Positions 1-8,736 of a DNA stretch of 36,818 nucleotides are shown in pieces (the stretch's first letter is position 1; every line of letters begins with the position of its first letter). Under the pieces are notes generated by a model that did no database searches, was not told where the DNA came from, and was given only the letters and a program-made list of their open reading frames with translations. The stretch spans positions 1 to 36,818 of the forward strand of contig CALISD010000113.1 in assembly GCA_938041955.1 (NCBI GenBank), given 5' to 3'. This DNA is from an uncultured Granulosicoccaceae bacterium (GTDB taxonomy: Bacteria; Pseudomonadota; Gammaproteobacteria; Granulosicoccales; Granulosicoccaceae). Made by a program: the position numbers and the translations under genes.

Positions 1-240
1 CAGACAAACGATGATGAAAAACGCTACTGACCAGGTGTAATAATAATTAAGGTTGTTAAAAGACCAGGTCTTCATGGCCCCAAGAACGGCGCCGGCTTTG
101 TCAGGAAAAATAGCGGCCCATACAACGATCAGGGCAATGACAACTTTCGACGCTATCGAGACAAATTGATTGAAGTTGGCATAAAAGCCAGTAGCCTCAG
201 TCTCAATCGCTAAATCTTGCAGTGGTGGCTGTATTGCCAT
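1..240 (-). CDS. BCCT family transporter, N-terminal fragment (cut by window edge)
   Basis: Reading leftward from an ATG at 240 gives 80 codons without a stop, running off the left edge. A good ribosome binding site (GGAGG, seven bases before the ATG) precedes it. The peptide has a short cytoplasmic lead ending in GFYANFNQF, a first membrane segment (SIASKVVIALIVVWAAIFP), then DKAGAVLGAMKTW and the start of a second membrane segment. The same pattern (GFY, SKG-hydrophobic-FP-AN-SVLG) opens the complete BCCT protein at 18590-20434, so this is a second betaine/carnitine/choline-type carrier. Such carriers import quaternary ammonium or similar zwitterions using a sodium or proton gradient. The rest of the gene lies outside the window, so substrate and integrity cannot be judged. 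Confidence 0.85.
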   Translation of the reverse strand, partial: MAIQPPLQDLAIETEATGFYANFNQFVSIASKVVIALIVVWAAIFPDKAGAVLGAMKTWSFNNLNYYYTWSVAFFIIVCL

Positions 241-850
241 AGATATCCCTCCGATGAAAGTACAGTAGCAAGCGTTCGCTCTGGCAAACACTAACCCCTC
301 AGCTTTCGCAGTTCACTACTATTCGATCTGTTATCCATTCTCGAACGATAGCGCCAATACTATTCTTAACCACCCACGAATGCTGCAGCCTCAGAATAGA
401 CTACCACACCTCTGGCAGCTATCGGTATCTGTGCCTATGTACCCCAGAGGACATGTGTATTACCAATGCTCTGCATGCGCTTTATACTCACTCTGTCACC
501 TCTGTGTTTTTCAATTGAAACCACATATGAGTCGGCTGATCAAAGCGTTCTATTTTTTTATGATAAAACCATGGATACCTAACGGTTGCAGAGAATCCAA
601 GGTCATCAAGCACTTAAATCAGGCGCCCCTGCCGGAACTTGTCATTTAGCCTGCAACTGCGTGGCAGCTATTGAAAAGGGAACAACCATGTCCCTTTATC
701 TGTCCGTTGTATCGGCAGTGAATCGCTTACGCCATCTATTATTTCGCAACCAAATGATCGCTCAGACGAGCATAATTCAGCGACAATCGTCTACTGGGAT
801 AGCATCAGAATGGAACGTCTCCCGAGTCAACTCTGTCATCAGTTTCACCA
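241..850. other. Gap upstream of the BCCT fragment, no recognised gene
   Basis: About 610 bases between two leftward genes. Short open frames exist on the plus strand (for example 586-858) but their translations resemble no protein family and no convincing ribosome binding site precedes them. The part next to 240 should hold the promoter and leader of the BCCT gene, but no clear -35/-10 pair was found. Confidence 0.4.
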
Positions 851-1201
851 TCACGTAAGATATAGTTGATAACCTTCTCTTACTTCATGCAATGGTGCAG
901 TGACCAACACCACCTCTCGGGCGTTGAAAAGGGTTAATTCACCGTCCACATCTGTAAAACCCAGAAACTGCATATTCTCAGCGCCAGATTCCAATAAAAT
1001 AAAAAAGGCGGACAGTGAATCTTTTTCCTCATCTGTACTGGTTATGATCGAATTTTCGCGGTCCCTTAGCCAAACACGCACATCGTCCTCCTTGTGCTTC
1101 TGATCCGACGGGAACTCCACCGCATTCCGGGGAAAGCGCACAAGCTGCAAATCTGAAAGGCTTATGGCAACCGCCAGACCCTCGACCGTATCCAAAACCA
1201 A
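851..1201 (-). CDS. Hypothetical protein; true start unclear, in-frame stop near likely N-terminus
   Basis: This open frame from a TTG at 1201 encodes 116 residues of an acidic soluble protein with no recognised family (VEGLAVAISLSDLQLVRFP near the start, FLGFTDVDGELTLFN near the end). The frame stays open well upstream with protein-like content (FLIRGHTDTIEFEVRESDW, then LFDYAESFECSTRFLVLDT), so the TTG probably sits inside the gene. The only upstream in-frame ATG is at 1339-1337 and gives MAEQ followed by a TAA at 1327-1325, after which the frame reads through to 851. Either a nonsense mutation has hit codon 5, or translation starts at a rare codon such as the CTG or ATT just after the TAA. 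No strong ribosome binding site precedes any candidate. Full length would be about 160 residues. Confidence 0.5.
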   Translation of the reverse strand: MVLDTVEGLAVAISLSDLQLVRFPRNAVEFPSDQKHKEDDVRVWLRDRENSIITSTDEEKDSLSAFFILLESGAENMQFLGFTDVDGELTLFNAREVVLVTAPLHEVREGYQLYLT

Positions 1202-1339
1202 AAAGCGTGTTGAACATTCGAAGGACTCAGCATAATCAAACAGACCCTGTGCTCTGAGCCAGTCACTTTCTCTAACTTCAAATTCAATGGTATCCGTGTG
1301 CCCTCGAATCAGAAAATTAATCAGTTATTGTTCAGCCAT

Positions 1340-2028
1340 CGATCAGATACCCAGGTTAGACAAAAATTGCCGAGATGTTCACCTTAATACAGCGTGACAT
1401 CTTATAGGGCCATCCACCGTAATTCAAAGCCTGCTAATAGAAAGCGCTGCAGTATCCAGACTGCCAGTCCAGTGCAACCCTTCGCGTGAAAGACAACGAA
1501 ATAACGGCAGCAACCAGGCACCGTCCGTTCGAACATGAACAGATGAGCGAACAAAAGTGTCAGAGGGTAGCGGCAGATCCCACGGCCTCTCTGCCATCTC
1601 TCGCATAGTTGGCGTGCCATGTTACCTCCCAAGAACCTCAGCATTAAACCCTAAAACCACAAACAGTTGATGATCGACAGCACCTGTGATGTGATCTTTA
1701 TACCTATATAAGGTAACGTGAACTGGCAATCAGCGCTGTAAAACTGAAGCACAATGTAGCATCGCAACTACACCGCACAATAAAATCAGAAAGCCGGTTG
1801 ACAATCTATTATAGAGTAACGTAGCTTGAGCAAAGCGTTGCCACTTTGAGTCTTACCGATCGAGAAAATGGCTATTTGCATTGGCCTATTTTTCTTGATC
1901 TGCTTGTTTTTATCAATGCCATGAGGCGGTTCTTGTTAATAAAACAGTGAATTAAACTGCCCTCTGTTTACCGTCCCCTGAATTGACCCTCCAAAACCAT
2001 AGTAGTAATAAGGTAATGATTTAAGCAA
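1340..2028. other. Long gap with only a doubtful small minus-strand frame
   Basis: Nearly 690 bases with no confident gene. On the minus strand an ATG at about 1620 has a good ribosome binding site (GGGAGGTAAC) but opens a poorly protein-like frame. The neighbouring frame (1606-1424) reads more like protein (MAERPWDLPLPSDTFVRSS). This could be a frameshifted remnant or chance. No tRNA, terminator or repeat was recognised. Confidence 0.3.
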
Positions 2029-2913
2029 TTGAATCCTAAAATCAAACCAGCCACTGGTAGCTCCGCGTCAGCAATAACCGGTATGTCTCTGATGTTACTG
2101 GCATCCCTGTTAGGTGCTATAGATGCAGTTATTGTACGGTTAGTCACACCAGACATTGATCCGTTCGTTATGGTATTCACGCGGTCACTTTTCGGACTGT
2201 TGTTTTTTTTACCATGGCTGTTGCGTCAACCGCAAATGCTGCATTCGCACTACCGCTTCAGGCACGTGTTACGCGCCACACTTAAGCTCGCATCACTGAT
2301 CGCATTTTTTAGCGCCTATTCAATGTCACCGCTAGCCGATGTAACAGCAATCGCTTTTACTTCACCAATTTTTGTCACCATAGGCGCCTGGATATTTTTA
2401 GCAGAAAGTCCACGCGTATTGCGTATCGTTGCTGTGGTGGGCGGTTTTTCCGGTGCACTTATTGTTATTAATCCAGGCCACCATATCGAAGCTCCGGTGG
2501 GCTTGCTACTGGCACTACTCGGGGCTGTACTCACCGCTTTAATTCAGCTAATTCTTAAGCCAATGTCCGCCAAAGACTCAACCGAAACTCTGTTGGCCTG
2601 GAACCTTATTATTACCGTGCCCATTGCAGTGATACCGGCGATATTGTTCTGGACAACAACTCCGACCGCATGGCAATGGGGGCTACTGGTAACTCAGGGT
2701 CTGGTGGGCCTGCTTGCGATGGCCTCTGTTACCCGCGCCTTCGCACTGGCAGAAGCCTCTTTACTGGTGCCTTTGGACTTCCTGCGGCTACCCATAGTGG
2801 CAGCACTGGCGTTCATTATATTTGGACAAACCGTTCCATTGACTACCTGGATCGGCGGCACTCTAATTTTTGCCGCATCTTTGCTGATGGCTATTAAAGT
2901 AGGTAACAAATAA
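2029..2913 (+). CDS. EamA/DMT family transporter
   Basis: A 294-residue, very hydrophobic protein with about ten predicted membrane segments in two repeated EamA halves, the usual size for this family. Diagnostic features are the SLIAFFSAYSMSPLADVTAIAFTSP-type segment at the end of the first repeat (AI-FTSP-FV, then FLAE) and the ALAEASLLVPLDFLRLP segment followed by a FGQ-type loop in the second. Members export metabolites such as amino acids or nucleosides, or import solutes; the substrate cannot be read from sequence. The first start is a TTG at 2029 with only a distant AAGG. An ATG 18 codons in (MSLMLLASL), just before the first membrane segment, is an alternative. It stands alone, not in an operon. 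Confidence 0.85.
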   Translation: MNPKIKPATGSSASAITGMSLMLLASLLGAIDAVIVRLVTPDIDPFVMVFTRSLFGLLFFLPWLLRQPQMLHSHYRFRHVLRATLKLASLIAFFSAYSMSPLADVTAIAFTSPIFVTIGAWIFLAESPRVLRIVAVVGGFSGALIVINPGHHIEAPVGLLLALLGAVLTALIQLILKPMSAKDSTETLLAWNLIITVPIAVIPAILFWTTTPTAWQWGLLVTQGLVGLLAMASVTRAFALAEASLLVPLDFLRLPIVAALAFIIFGQTVPLTTWIGGTLIFAASLLMAIKVGNK

Positions 2914-3666
2914 TTGAATTGCCAAAAGACCAAACGCCAACGGTAATTACTTTTAAGGCGCGATAAAATAGAAATAGAACCGACAGTGATGCCCAGTGGA
3001 CACACGCTATCAATTCGTTGAATACCGCAAGGGGAATATGCTTAAGGCTTGTTCTGCGCACGAATATATATTCTTCCCCTGCCTCACAGCACATCCACCG
3101 AGTGGGGTATTGGTGGATACGCTTTCTTTTATGCCACCCTACGGATTCGGTGATTCCCGACACGTCGGGGATGAGAGTCCAATGCGATTATGGAAACCCG
3201 CAGCCTGAGCGAGTAGCATGTCACGGAGATACTTCCAGTTCGATTAATGAAGATTATTAGATGTCGCCTGCACATCACCTAAAACGAGCAGTTACCAGGT
3301 TTTATTTGATTTTTAATCAACACTTCATTCGCCTCCTCTCCTGATCATCTTTATTTATTGACAAATTCATCTGGTAATGTACGGTAGAACCGGATCTTGG
3401 GCTTTAGTAAATAGTTCACTGTAAGGTTCGGATGTACAGATAGGCTTCACCACCTTGGGTCTGTAGGAAGCGCAGGGTGAGCTTGGTGATTGCACACTGG
3501 ACGGTGAGATGAATCACAAATTGCGGGCATAGGAAAAGCAAGATCAACGATCTTAGTACCAGTGGAATGACTACTCAGCACCTTGATACAATAACGGACA
3601 CAGGCTTCGCAGCTCTGCCTACCCTCCGCCATCAATAAGCTGCACCGCATTAATGGAGGAAACATT
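2914..3666. other. Gap before the ABC importer operon, with inverted repeats
   Basis: About 750 bases without a credible gene. It contains a GC-rich hairpin (CCCGAC-AC-GTCGGG, 3156-3169), an AT-rich inverted repeat (TTGATT-TTT-AATCAA, 3306-3320) and an isolated TTGACA (3358-3363) without a good -10 partner. These could belong to the regulatory region of the ABC operon that begins at 3667. No known riboswitch consensus was matched. Confidence 0.35.
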
Positions 3667-5172
3667 ATGCAGAAATTTCATGCCCTGATCGTGGGCACCA
3701 TATTTGCCGCGACCGCATGCACGACAGTGTTGGCAGCGGACTCCACTGTGACGATTGTGCTCTCTGAAGAGCTGGACATTGTTGATCCATGCGAAGCATC
3801 CCGTTCCAATGTGGGTCGCGTTGTATTGCAGAATATCTCAGAAACCATCACTGAACTGAACCCGACTGAAGGCCTCAAACCCCGCCTTGCAGACAGCTGG
3901 GAAGACAAAGGCGATGGCACTTGGCAGTTTAAGTTACATCCGGGAGTGATGTTTTCAGATGGAACATCGCTCACCGCAGATGATGTTGCGCACTCACTGG
4001 CGCGCATCAAGAGCCCTAGTATATCCTGTGAAATTGGCGCTAAGTTCTTTGGCGGTATGGAGCTCACCAGTAAAATTATTGATGATCTAACTATCGACAT
4101 CACCGCTGATCCGGCGCAACCCATTCTGCCATTACTACTCTCTACGGTAACCATAGTGCCCGCAGAATCACCAATGGATTCTTTTGTCGACAAACCTATT
4201 GGCACAGGCCCGTTTATTTTCGACGAGTACGCTCGCGGACAACACATCAAGTTGTCAGCCAACCCAAACTACTGGGGTGAAAAACCAGCTGTTGAATCAG
4301 CTACGTATGTGTTCCGTTCTGATAGCGCCGTGCGCGCTGCTATGGTAGCAGCAGGTGAAGCAGACATCGCACCGAACATTGCCCTTCAAGATGCCGTAGA
4401 CGATAAAATGGATTACTCATATCCTAATTCTGAAACCGTCTACCTTCGATTGGATCACAGCATGGAACCGCTGAACGATGTGCGGGTTCGCCAGGCACTA
4501 AACCACGCTATCGACAGAGAAGCATTCGTCGGCACCATATTGGCAAACGGAACATTGTTAGCCACCGGCATGACTCCGCCATCAACCATTGGTTATAACC
4601 ATTCATTAACGCCTTATACGTTTGATCCTGAAAAAGCCAAAGCGCTGCTGGCTGAAGCAAAAGCGGATGGTGTTGCAGTTGACACTGAAATAATGCTGAT
4701 CGGTAGAACCAATAACTTTGGCAACGTGCTTGAAACAATGGAAGCTTTACTGGCCATGTATCAGGATGTCGGTCTGAACATGAATCTAAAAATGGTAGAG
4801 GTCGCAGAATGGCTGGAACACTATTCAAACCCGTTCGCAGAAGATCGAGGTCCGGAAATAGTAGAAGCGCAGCATGATAATGCTAACGGTGATCCGGTAT
4901 TTTCCATGTTCTTTAAATACGCATCAGAAGGCTTGCAAACCGGTGTAAGAGATCCTGCTCTGGACGACATGATAGCAAGTGCCACTGCCCTGACTGGCGA
5001 TGATCGTAAAACCAAGTGGGAAGATACCTTCAAGTACATTCACGAAGATCTGGTGGCTGACGTGATGCTTTTCCACATGGTTGGTTTTAGTCGTGTTAAC
5101 ACACGTTTGGATTTTGCACCTTCGATCCGCACCAACAGTGAATTGCAGTTATCACAGATTGGATTTAAGTAA
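3667..5172 (+). CDS. ABC transporter substrate-binding protein, peptide/nickel type (SBP_bac_5)
   Basis: This 501-residue periplasmic binding protein would capture the substrate for the downstream permeases and ATPase. An N-terminal signal peptide of about 23 residues ends near VLA-AD. It is followed by the family's opening (SEELDIVDPCEASRSNV; ISETITELNP; LKPRLADSWEDKGDGTWQF) and the hallmark HPGVMFSDGTSLTADDV and GTGPFIFDEYARG segments. Its length is typical of DppA/OppA-type proteins. The ATG has a strong ribosome binding site (TGGAGGAAACATT). Family members bind peptides but also nickel, sugars, opines and other acids. Two aldolase-fold and dehydrogenase genes in the same operon make a non-peptide organic acid or amide plausible. 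That last point is inference. Confidence 0.92.
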   Translation: MQKFHALIVGTIFAATACTTVLAADSTVTIVLSEELDIVDPCEASRSNVGRVVLQNISETITELNPTEGLKPRLADSWEDKGDGTWQFKLHPGVMFSDGTSLTADDVAHSLARIKSPSISCEIGAKFFGGMELTSKIIDDLTIDITADPAQPILPLLLSTVTIVPAESPMDSFVDKPIGTGPFIFDEYARGQHIKLSANPNYWGEKPAVESATYVFRSDSAVRAAMVAAGEADIAPNIALQDAVDDKMDYSYPNSETVYLRLDHSMEPLNDVRVRQALNHAIDREAFVGTILANGTLLATGMTPPSTIGYNHSLTPYTFDPEKAKALLAEAKADGVAVDTEIMLIGRTNNFGNVLETMEALLAMYQDVGLNMNLKMVEVAEWLEHYSNPFAEDRGPEIVEAQHDNANGDPVFSMFFKYASEGLQTGVRDPALDDMIASATALTGDDRKTKWEDTFKYIHEDLVADVMLFHMVGFSRVNTRLDFAPSIRTNSELQLSQIGFK

Positions 5173-5207
5173 ATTGGTTTCAAGTAATATTTGAACCTAC
5201 CAAAAAC

Positions 5208-5232
5208 AAGGGGGTGATCTCTTCACCCCCTT
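5208..5232 (+). terminator. Stem-loop between binding-protein and permease genes
   Basis: A perfect 10-bp stem (AAGGGGGTGA, loop TCTCT, TCACCCCCTT) lies 36 bases after the binding-protein stop and before the first permease. Only a weak T stretch follows (CAATTTAT). Such hairpins commonly let the binding protein be made in excess by partial termination or by protecting the upstream mRNA. Full termination is unlikely, since no promoter is evident before the permease. Confidence 0.6.
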
Positions 5233-5253
5233 CAATTTATAGCGTGACACGAC

Positions 5254-6168
5254 ATTAAAACTTTTCTCGGAAAGCGCGCTATTGCCAGTGCCATCTCGCT
5301 TGTGGGCCTGGTGATTATCGTTTTCTTTCTCAGCCGTTTAACCGGCGATCCGACCTCACTCTACTTACCTGTTGATGCCTCACAGGAATCACGCGATCAG
5401 TTTCGTGTAATTCATGGTTTAAACGATCCCATACTGGTGCAGTTCGGACGCTACATGGGTGATCTGGTCAGGCTGGATTTCGGTATGTCAATCCGACGCG
5501 CCGAGCCGGCAATAGACTCCGTATTACGCGGGTTCAAATGGACGCTTCAACTGGCCTTTATCACCATGACACTGGTCACTGTGATGGCTATTGTTGTGGG
5601 TTCACTTGCCGCCTTCCGAGTCGGCGGCGTGTTTGACCGCATTGCCACATTCTGTTCATTGATCGCTGCCAGTGCGCCCGATTTCTGGATTGCTATCGTC
5701 GCGATTGTTGTGTTTTCAGTGAATCTTGGATGGGTACCCACGTCTGGTACCGGAACCCCATGGCACTGGATATTGCCGGTATCTGTTTTATTTATCCGGC
5801 CCTTCGGCCTGATACTGCAAGTCGTACGCGGTTCGATGATCACGGCTCTTGGTTCTGCATATGTAAAAACTGCACGCGCGAAAGGTGTTGGCGACCGATC
5901 TATCATTTTTGTTCATGCTCTTAGAAACGCGCTGCTGCCGGTCATTACTGTCATCGGTGATCAAGCCGCCGGCTTGTTGAATGGAGCAGTCATTGTTGAA
6001 ACTATTTTCGGATTTCCAGGCGTAGGAAAGGTGATGATTGATGCCATCCTGCAACGCGACTTTGCGGTAGTACTTGCTGCCATTATGGTGACTGCATTTG
6101 CAATATTCGTGATGAACCTGCTCATTGATATTCTGTATGCAGTGCTTGACCCGCGCATCCGGTATTGA
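5254..6168 (+). CDS. ABC transporter permease, DppB type
   Basis: This inner-membrane permease has about six membrane segments. The N-terminal signature FFLSRLTGDPTSLYLP and the coupling-helix region (YVKTARAKGVGDRSIIFVHALRNALLPVITVIG) that contacts the ATPase are clear, as is the conserved C-terminal VLDPRIRY. The first ordinary start codon is a GTG at 5302, but it falls inside the first membrane segment. Family members begin with a short basic lead before that segment. The frame is open back to 5248, and the expected lead (KTFLGKRAIASAISLVG) appears after an ATT at 5254. ATT may therefore be a rare start codon. No clear ribosome binding site is visible for either choice. It forms the permease pair with the next gene. 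Confidence 0.85.
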   Translation: MKTFLGKRAIASAISLVGLVIIVFFLSRLTGDPTSLYLPVDASQESRDQFRVIHGLNDPILVQFGRYMGDLVRLDFGMSIRRAEPAIDSVLRGFKWTLQLAFITMTLVTVMAIVVGSLAAFRVGGVFDRIATFCSLIAASAPDFWIAIVAIVVFSVNLGWVPTSGTGTPWHWILPVSVLFIRPFGLILQVVRGSMITALGSAYVKTARAKGVGDRSIIFVHALRNALLPVITVIGDQAAGLLNGAVIVETIFGFPGVGKVMIDAILQRDFAVVLAAIMVTAFAIFVMNLLIDILYAVLDPRIRY

Positions 6169-6172
6169 TCAA

Positions 6173-7096
6173 TTGAATAATACCGGCACTGATACTCTAC
6201 TGGTCGCTGACGCACCCTCTCCTGTTATACAAATATTTCGCATGCTATGGCGCGACAAACTGGCCACTACTGCAGCAATTTTTCTGTTAGCTGTTATTTG
6301 TTGTGCATTGTTTGGCCCGATGCTTCTGGAAGACGTTGCCACCAAGCAAAATCTGCGTGGCCGCAACGCACCACCTTTCGATTTTTCAACCGCCTGGACC
6401 TTCTGGCTTGGCGGTGACGCATTAGGACGGCCCTTGTTGGCTCGCATAATAGTCGCCGCCAGCAACACCATTATGGTGGCTGCGGGCGCGGTATTTTTCT
6501 CCCTGCTAATCGGTAGTACACTTGGTTTAATAGCAGGTTATACCTCTAAATTGGGCAGCCAGATAATCATGCGTCTGGCCGATGTGATCATGTCTTTTCC
6601 TTCACTGCTACTGGCGGTTATTGTTTTGTATATGTTGCCTGCCTCGGTGGGCAATTTGATTATTGTATTAGCGATCACCCGCATTCCAGTCTACTTGCGT
6701 ACCGCACGTGCAGAGGTTCTGGAAATCCGTGAGCGCATGTTTGTACAGGCCGCAACGATCATGGGGGCATCAACACCGCGAATAGTGTTCCGCCATATAC
6801 TGCCACTGGTGTTTCCGACATTGATCACTATCGCCACACTGGACTTTGCGTTCGTTATGTTGGCAGAGAGTTCTCTATCTTTTCTTGGTATTGGAATACA
6901 ACCACCTGAAATCACCTGGGGGCTCATGGTAGCGCAAGGTCGCCCTTATCTGACCAGCGCATGGTGGTTATCCTTCTGGCCCGGCCTGGCCATTATACTT
7001 ACTACGCTGTCTTTAAATCTGCTGTCCAACTGGATGCGGGTAGCATTAGACCCACAGCAGCGCTGGCGGCTTGAAACGAGTCAGCAGAGTGACTGA
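6173..7096 (+). CDS. ABC transporter permease, DppC type
   Basis: This second inner-membrane permease has a first membrane segment (KLATTAAIFLLAVICCALFGPML), a periplasmic stretch ending in FWLGGDALGRPLLARII (the family's GTD-x-GRD-like motif) and a coupling-helix region with RTARAEVLEIRERMFVQAA. It ends with the usual SFLGIGIQPPEITWGLM and NLLSNWMRVALDPQQRWR. The frame is open upstream into the previous gene. The TTG at 6173, four bases after the previous stop, gives a cytoplasmic lead of ordinary length, so it is preferred over the internal ATG at 6242, which would leave almost none. It partners DppB in one heterodimeric channel. Confidence 0.87.
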   Translation: MNNTGTDTLLVADAPSPVIQIFRMLWRDKLATTAAIFLLAVICCALFGPMLLEDVATKQNLRGRNAPPFDFSTAWTFWLGGDALGRPLLARIIVAASNTIMVAAGAVFFSLLIGSTLGLIAGYTSKLGSQIIMRLADVIMSFPSLLLAVIVLYMLPASVGNLIIVLAITRIPVYLRTARAEVLEIRERMFVQAATIMGASTPRIVFRHILPLVFPTLITIATLDFAFVMLAESSLSFLGIGIQPPEITWGLMVAQGRPYLTSAWWLSFWPGLAIILTTLSLNLLSNWMRVALDPQQRWRLETSQQSD

Positions 7097-8729
7097 CCAT
7101 CTGCTCGAAGTGCAACAACTCTCAGTAGAGTTCCATACCACTGGCGGGCGTGTTAAAGCCGTACAGGATGTCAGCTGGCATCTTGATTCCGGTGACGTGC
7201 TTGCCATTCTCGGTGAAAGCGGCTCTGGAAAATCAGTTTCTGCTGCCGCCGTAATGGACCTTATTGATATGCCTCCCGGTAAAATTACTTCCGGAAAAAT
7301 ACTATTTAACGGATCTGATCTTCTACAAATGTCGCGAACAGAGCGCCGCAAGATCAACGGTCAAAAAATCGCCATGATCTTCCAGGACCCGTTAAGTCAT
7401 CTAAACCCGGTATACACCGCTGGTTGGCAAATTGAAGAAACACTGACCATCCACGGCACCTCGAAAAAACAAGCGCGACAACAGACGCTGGAGCTACTGG
7501 AGCGCGTTGGCATCCCTGACCCTGCCACTTCCGCAAAGAAATACCCGCACCAATTCTCCGGTGGTCAAAGACAACGCTTGATGATCGCAATGGCGCTGGC
7601 ATTAAGGCCCGACATTCTAATTGCAGATGAACCTACTACCGCCCTTGATGTAACCGTTCAGGCTCAGATACTGGCCCTGCTGAATGATCTGCAAAACGAA
7701 ACCGGAATGGGGCTGTTATTAATCACCCATGACCTCGGTGTGGTTGCTGAAATTGCTGAACGTGTTGTTGTGATGAACGCCGGACGCATTGTCGAACAAG
7801 GCACCGCACGTGACATCTATCGCAACCCATCCCACCCTTACACAAAGGAACTTATCGCTGCCGCTCCAGGTAAAGGTGATATGCCGGCAGACCACAGTCG
7901 CCGCCCAGAGGCGCTGCTCAGCGTACAGGGACTATCCAAGTCATTTGGCTTGTTCGAAGCAGTAAAAGACGTATCGTTTGATTTAATGGCGGGTGAATGC
8001 GTTGCCATTGTAGGTGAAAGTGGCTCAGGCAAATCAACGCTTGCTAATACGTTGCTACGATTACAGGAAGCAAGCACAGGACAGGCAATTTATAAAGGTC
8101 GCGACCTGTTCACTCTGTCGGCCAAAGATCTTTTTGCGATACGGCGCGAGATCCAGATGGTGTTTCAGGATCCTACCCAGAGCCTGAACCCGCGCATGTC
8201 GATCTACCAGTTAATTTCAGAGGCGTGGGTTATTCACAAAGAAATTCTGCCACGCACCCTTTGGAATGATCGCGTTCACGAACTACTAAATCAGGTAGGG
8301 CTGTCGCCAGAACACGCAAAGCGCTACCCGCATCAGTTCTCTGGTGGACAACGCCAACGAATCGCTATTGCACGAGCACTGGCACTAGAGCCGAAAATAA
8401 TTATTTGCGATGAAGCCGTCAGTGCACTGGATGTGCAGGTACAGGCACAGGTGATTGCGCTATTGTCCAGGCTACGTAAAGAGCTCGACCTGGCTTATCT
8501 ATTTATCGCACATGATCTGCCTGTGGTACGTGACTTTGCAGACCGCGTTATTGTGATGCAAAACGGACGCATCGTTGAACAGGGAAGCGTACGCAAAATA
8601 TTTGAAAACCCGAGCCAGCCATACACCCGCAGCCTTCTGGCCTCGAGCCTTGATCCCGATCCAGACATACAGGCCGCGCGAAGAGCAACGCGACAGGTAG
8701 AGTCAGCAGAGCAAGATACCCGGACATGA
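7086..8729 (+). CDS. ABC transporter ATP-binding protein, fused DppD-DppF (two ATPase domains)
   Basis: One polypeptide carries both ATPases that power the importer. Each half has a Walker A motif (GESGSGKS, near residues 43-50 and 313-320), a Q-loop (FQDP), an ABC signature (FSGGQRQR), a Walker B (DILIADEPTTALDVT in the first, KIIICDEAVSALDVQ in the second) and a switch histidine (LLITHDLG, LFIAHDLP). The NPSHPYTKELIAA and NPSQPYTRSLLAS stretches are the oligopeptide-type C-terminal signatures. Two genes are usual for this class, but fused versions are common. The GTG at 7086 overlaps the previous gene's stop and gives the expected TDHLLEVQQLSVEF opening; a TTG at 7071 is the longer alternative. 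The second Walker B has A-V-S in place of the common P-V-S. Confidence 0.93.
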   Translation, partial: RVTDHLLEVQQLSVEFHTTGGRVKAVQDVSWHLDSGDVLAILGESGSGKSVSAAAVMDLIDMPPGKITSGKILFNGSDLLQMSRTERRKINGQKIAMIFQDPLSHLNPVYTAGWQIEETLTIHGTSKKQARQQTLELLERVGIPDPATSAKKYPHQFSGGQRQRLMIAMALALRPDILIADEPTTALDVTVQAQILALLNDLQNETGMGLLLITHDLGVVAEIAERVVVMNAGRIVEQGTARDIYRNPSHPYTKELIAAAPGKGDMPADHSRRPEALLSVQGLSKSFGLFEAVKDVSFDLMAGECVAIVGESGSGKSTLANTLLRLQEASTGQAIYKGRDLFTLSAKDLFAIRREIQMVFQDPTQSLNPRMSIYQLISEAWVIHKEILPRTLWNDRVHELLNQVGLSPEHAKRYPHQFSGGQRQRIAIARALALEPKIIICDEAVSALDVQVQAQVIALLSRLRKELDLAYLFIAHDLPVVRDFADRVIVMQNGRIVEQGSVRKIFENPSQPYTRSLLASSLDPDPDIQAARRATRQVESAEQDTRT

Positions 8730-8736
8730 AATTAAC

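Noticed and set aside
586..858. Small plus-strand frame in the left gap
   Set aside because: No ribosome binding site, no family-like content, and it ends against an opposite-strand gene.
3120..3260. Possible riboswitch around the CCCGACACGTCGGG hairpin
   Set aside because: No consensus of cobalamin, TPP, SAM or glycine riboswitches could be matched, and no ribosome-binding-site sequestering structure is evident next to a gene.
3678..4262. A 194-codon minus-strand open frame inside the binding-protein gene
   Set aside because: It lies wholly opposite a clear periplasmic binding-protein gene and its translation (serine- and threonine-rich, no family) is a shadow.
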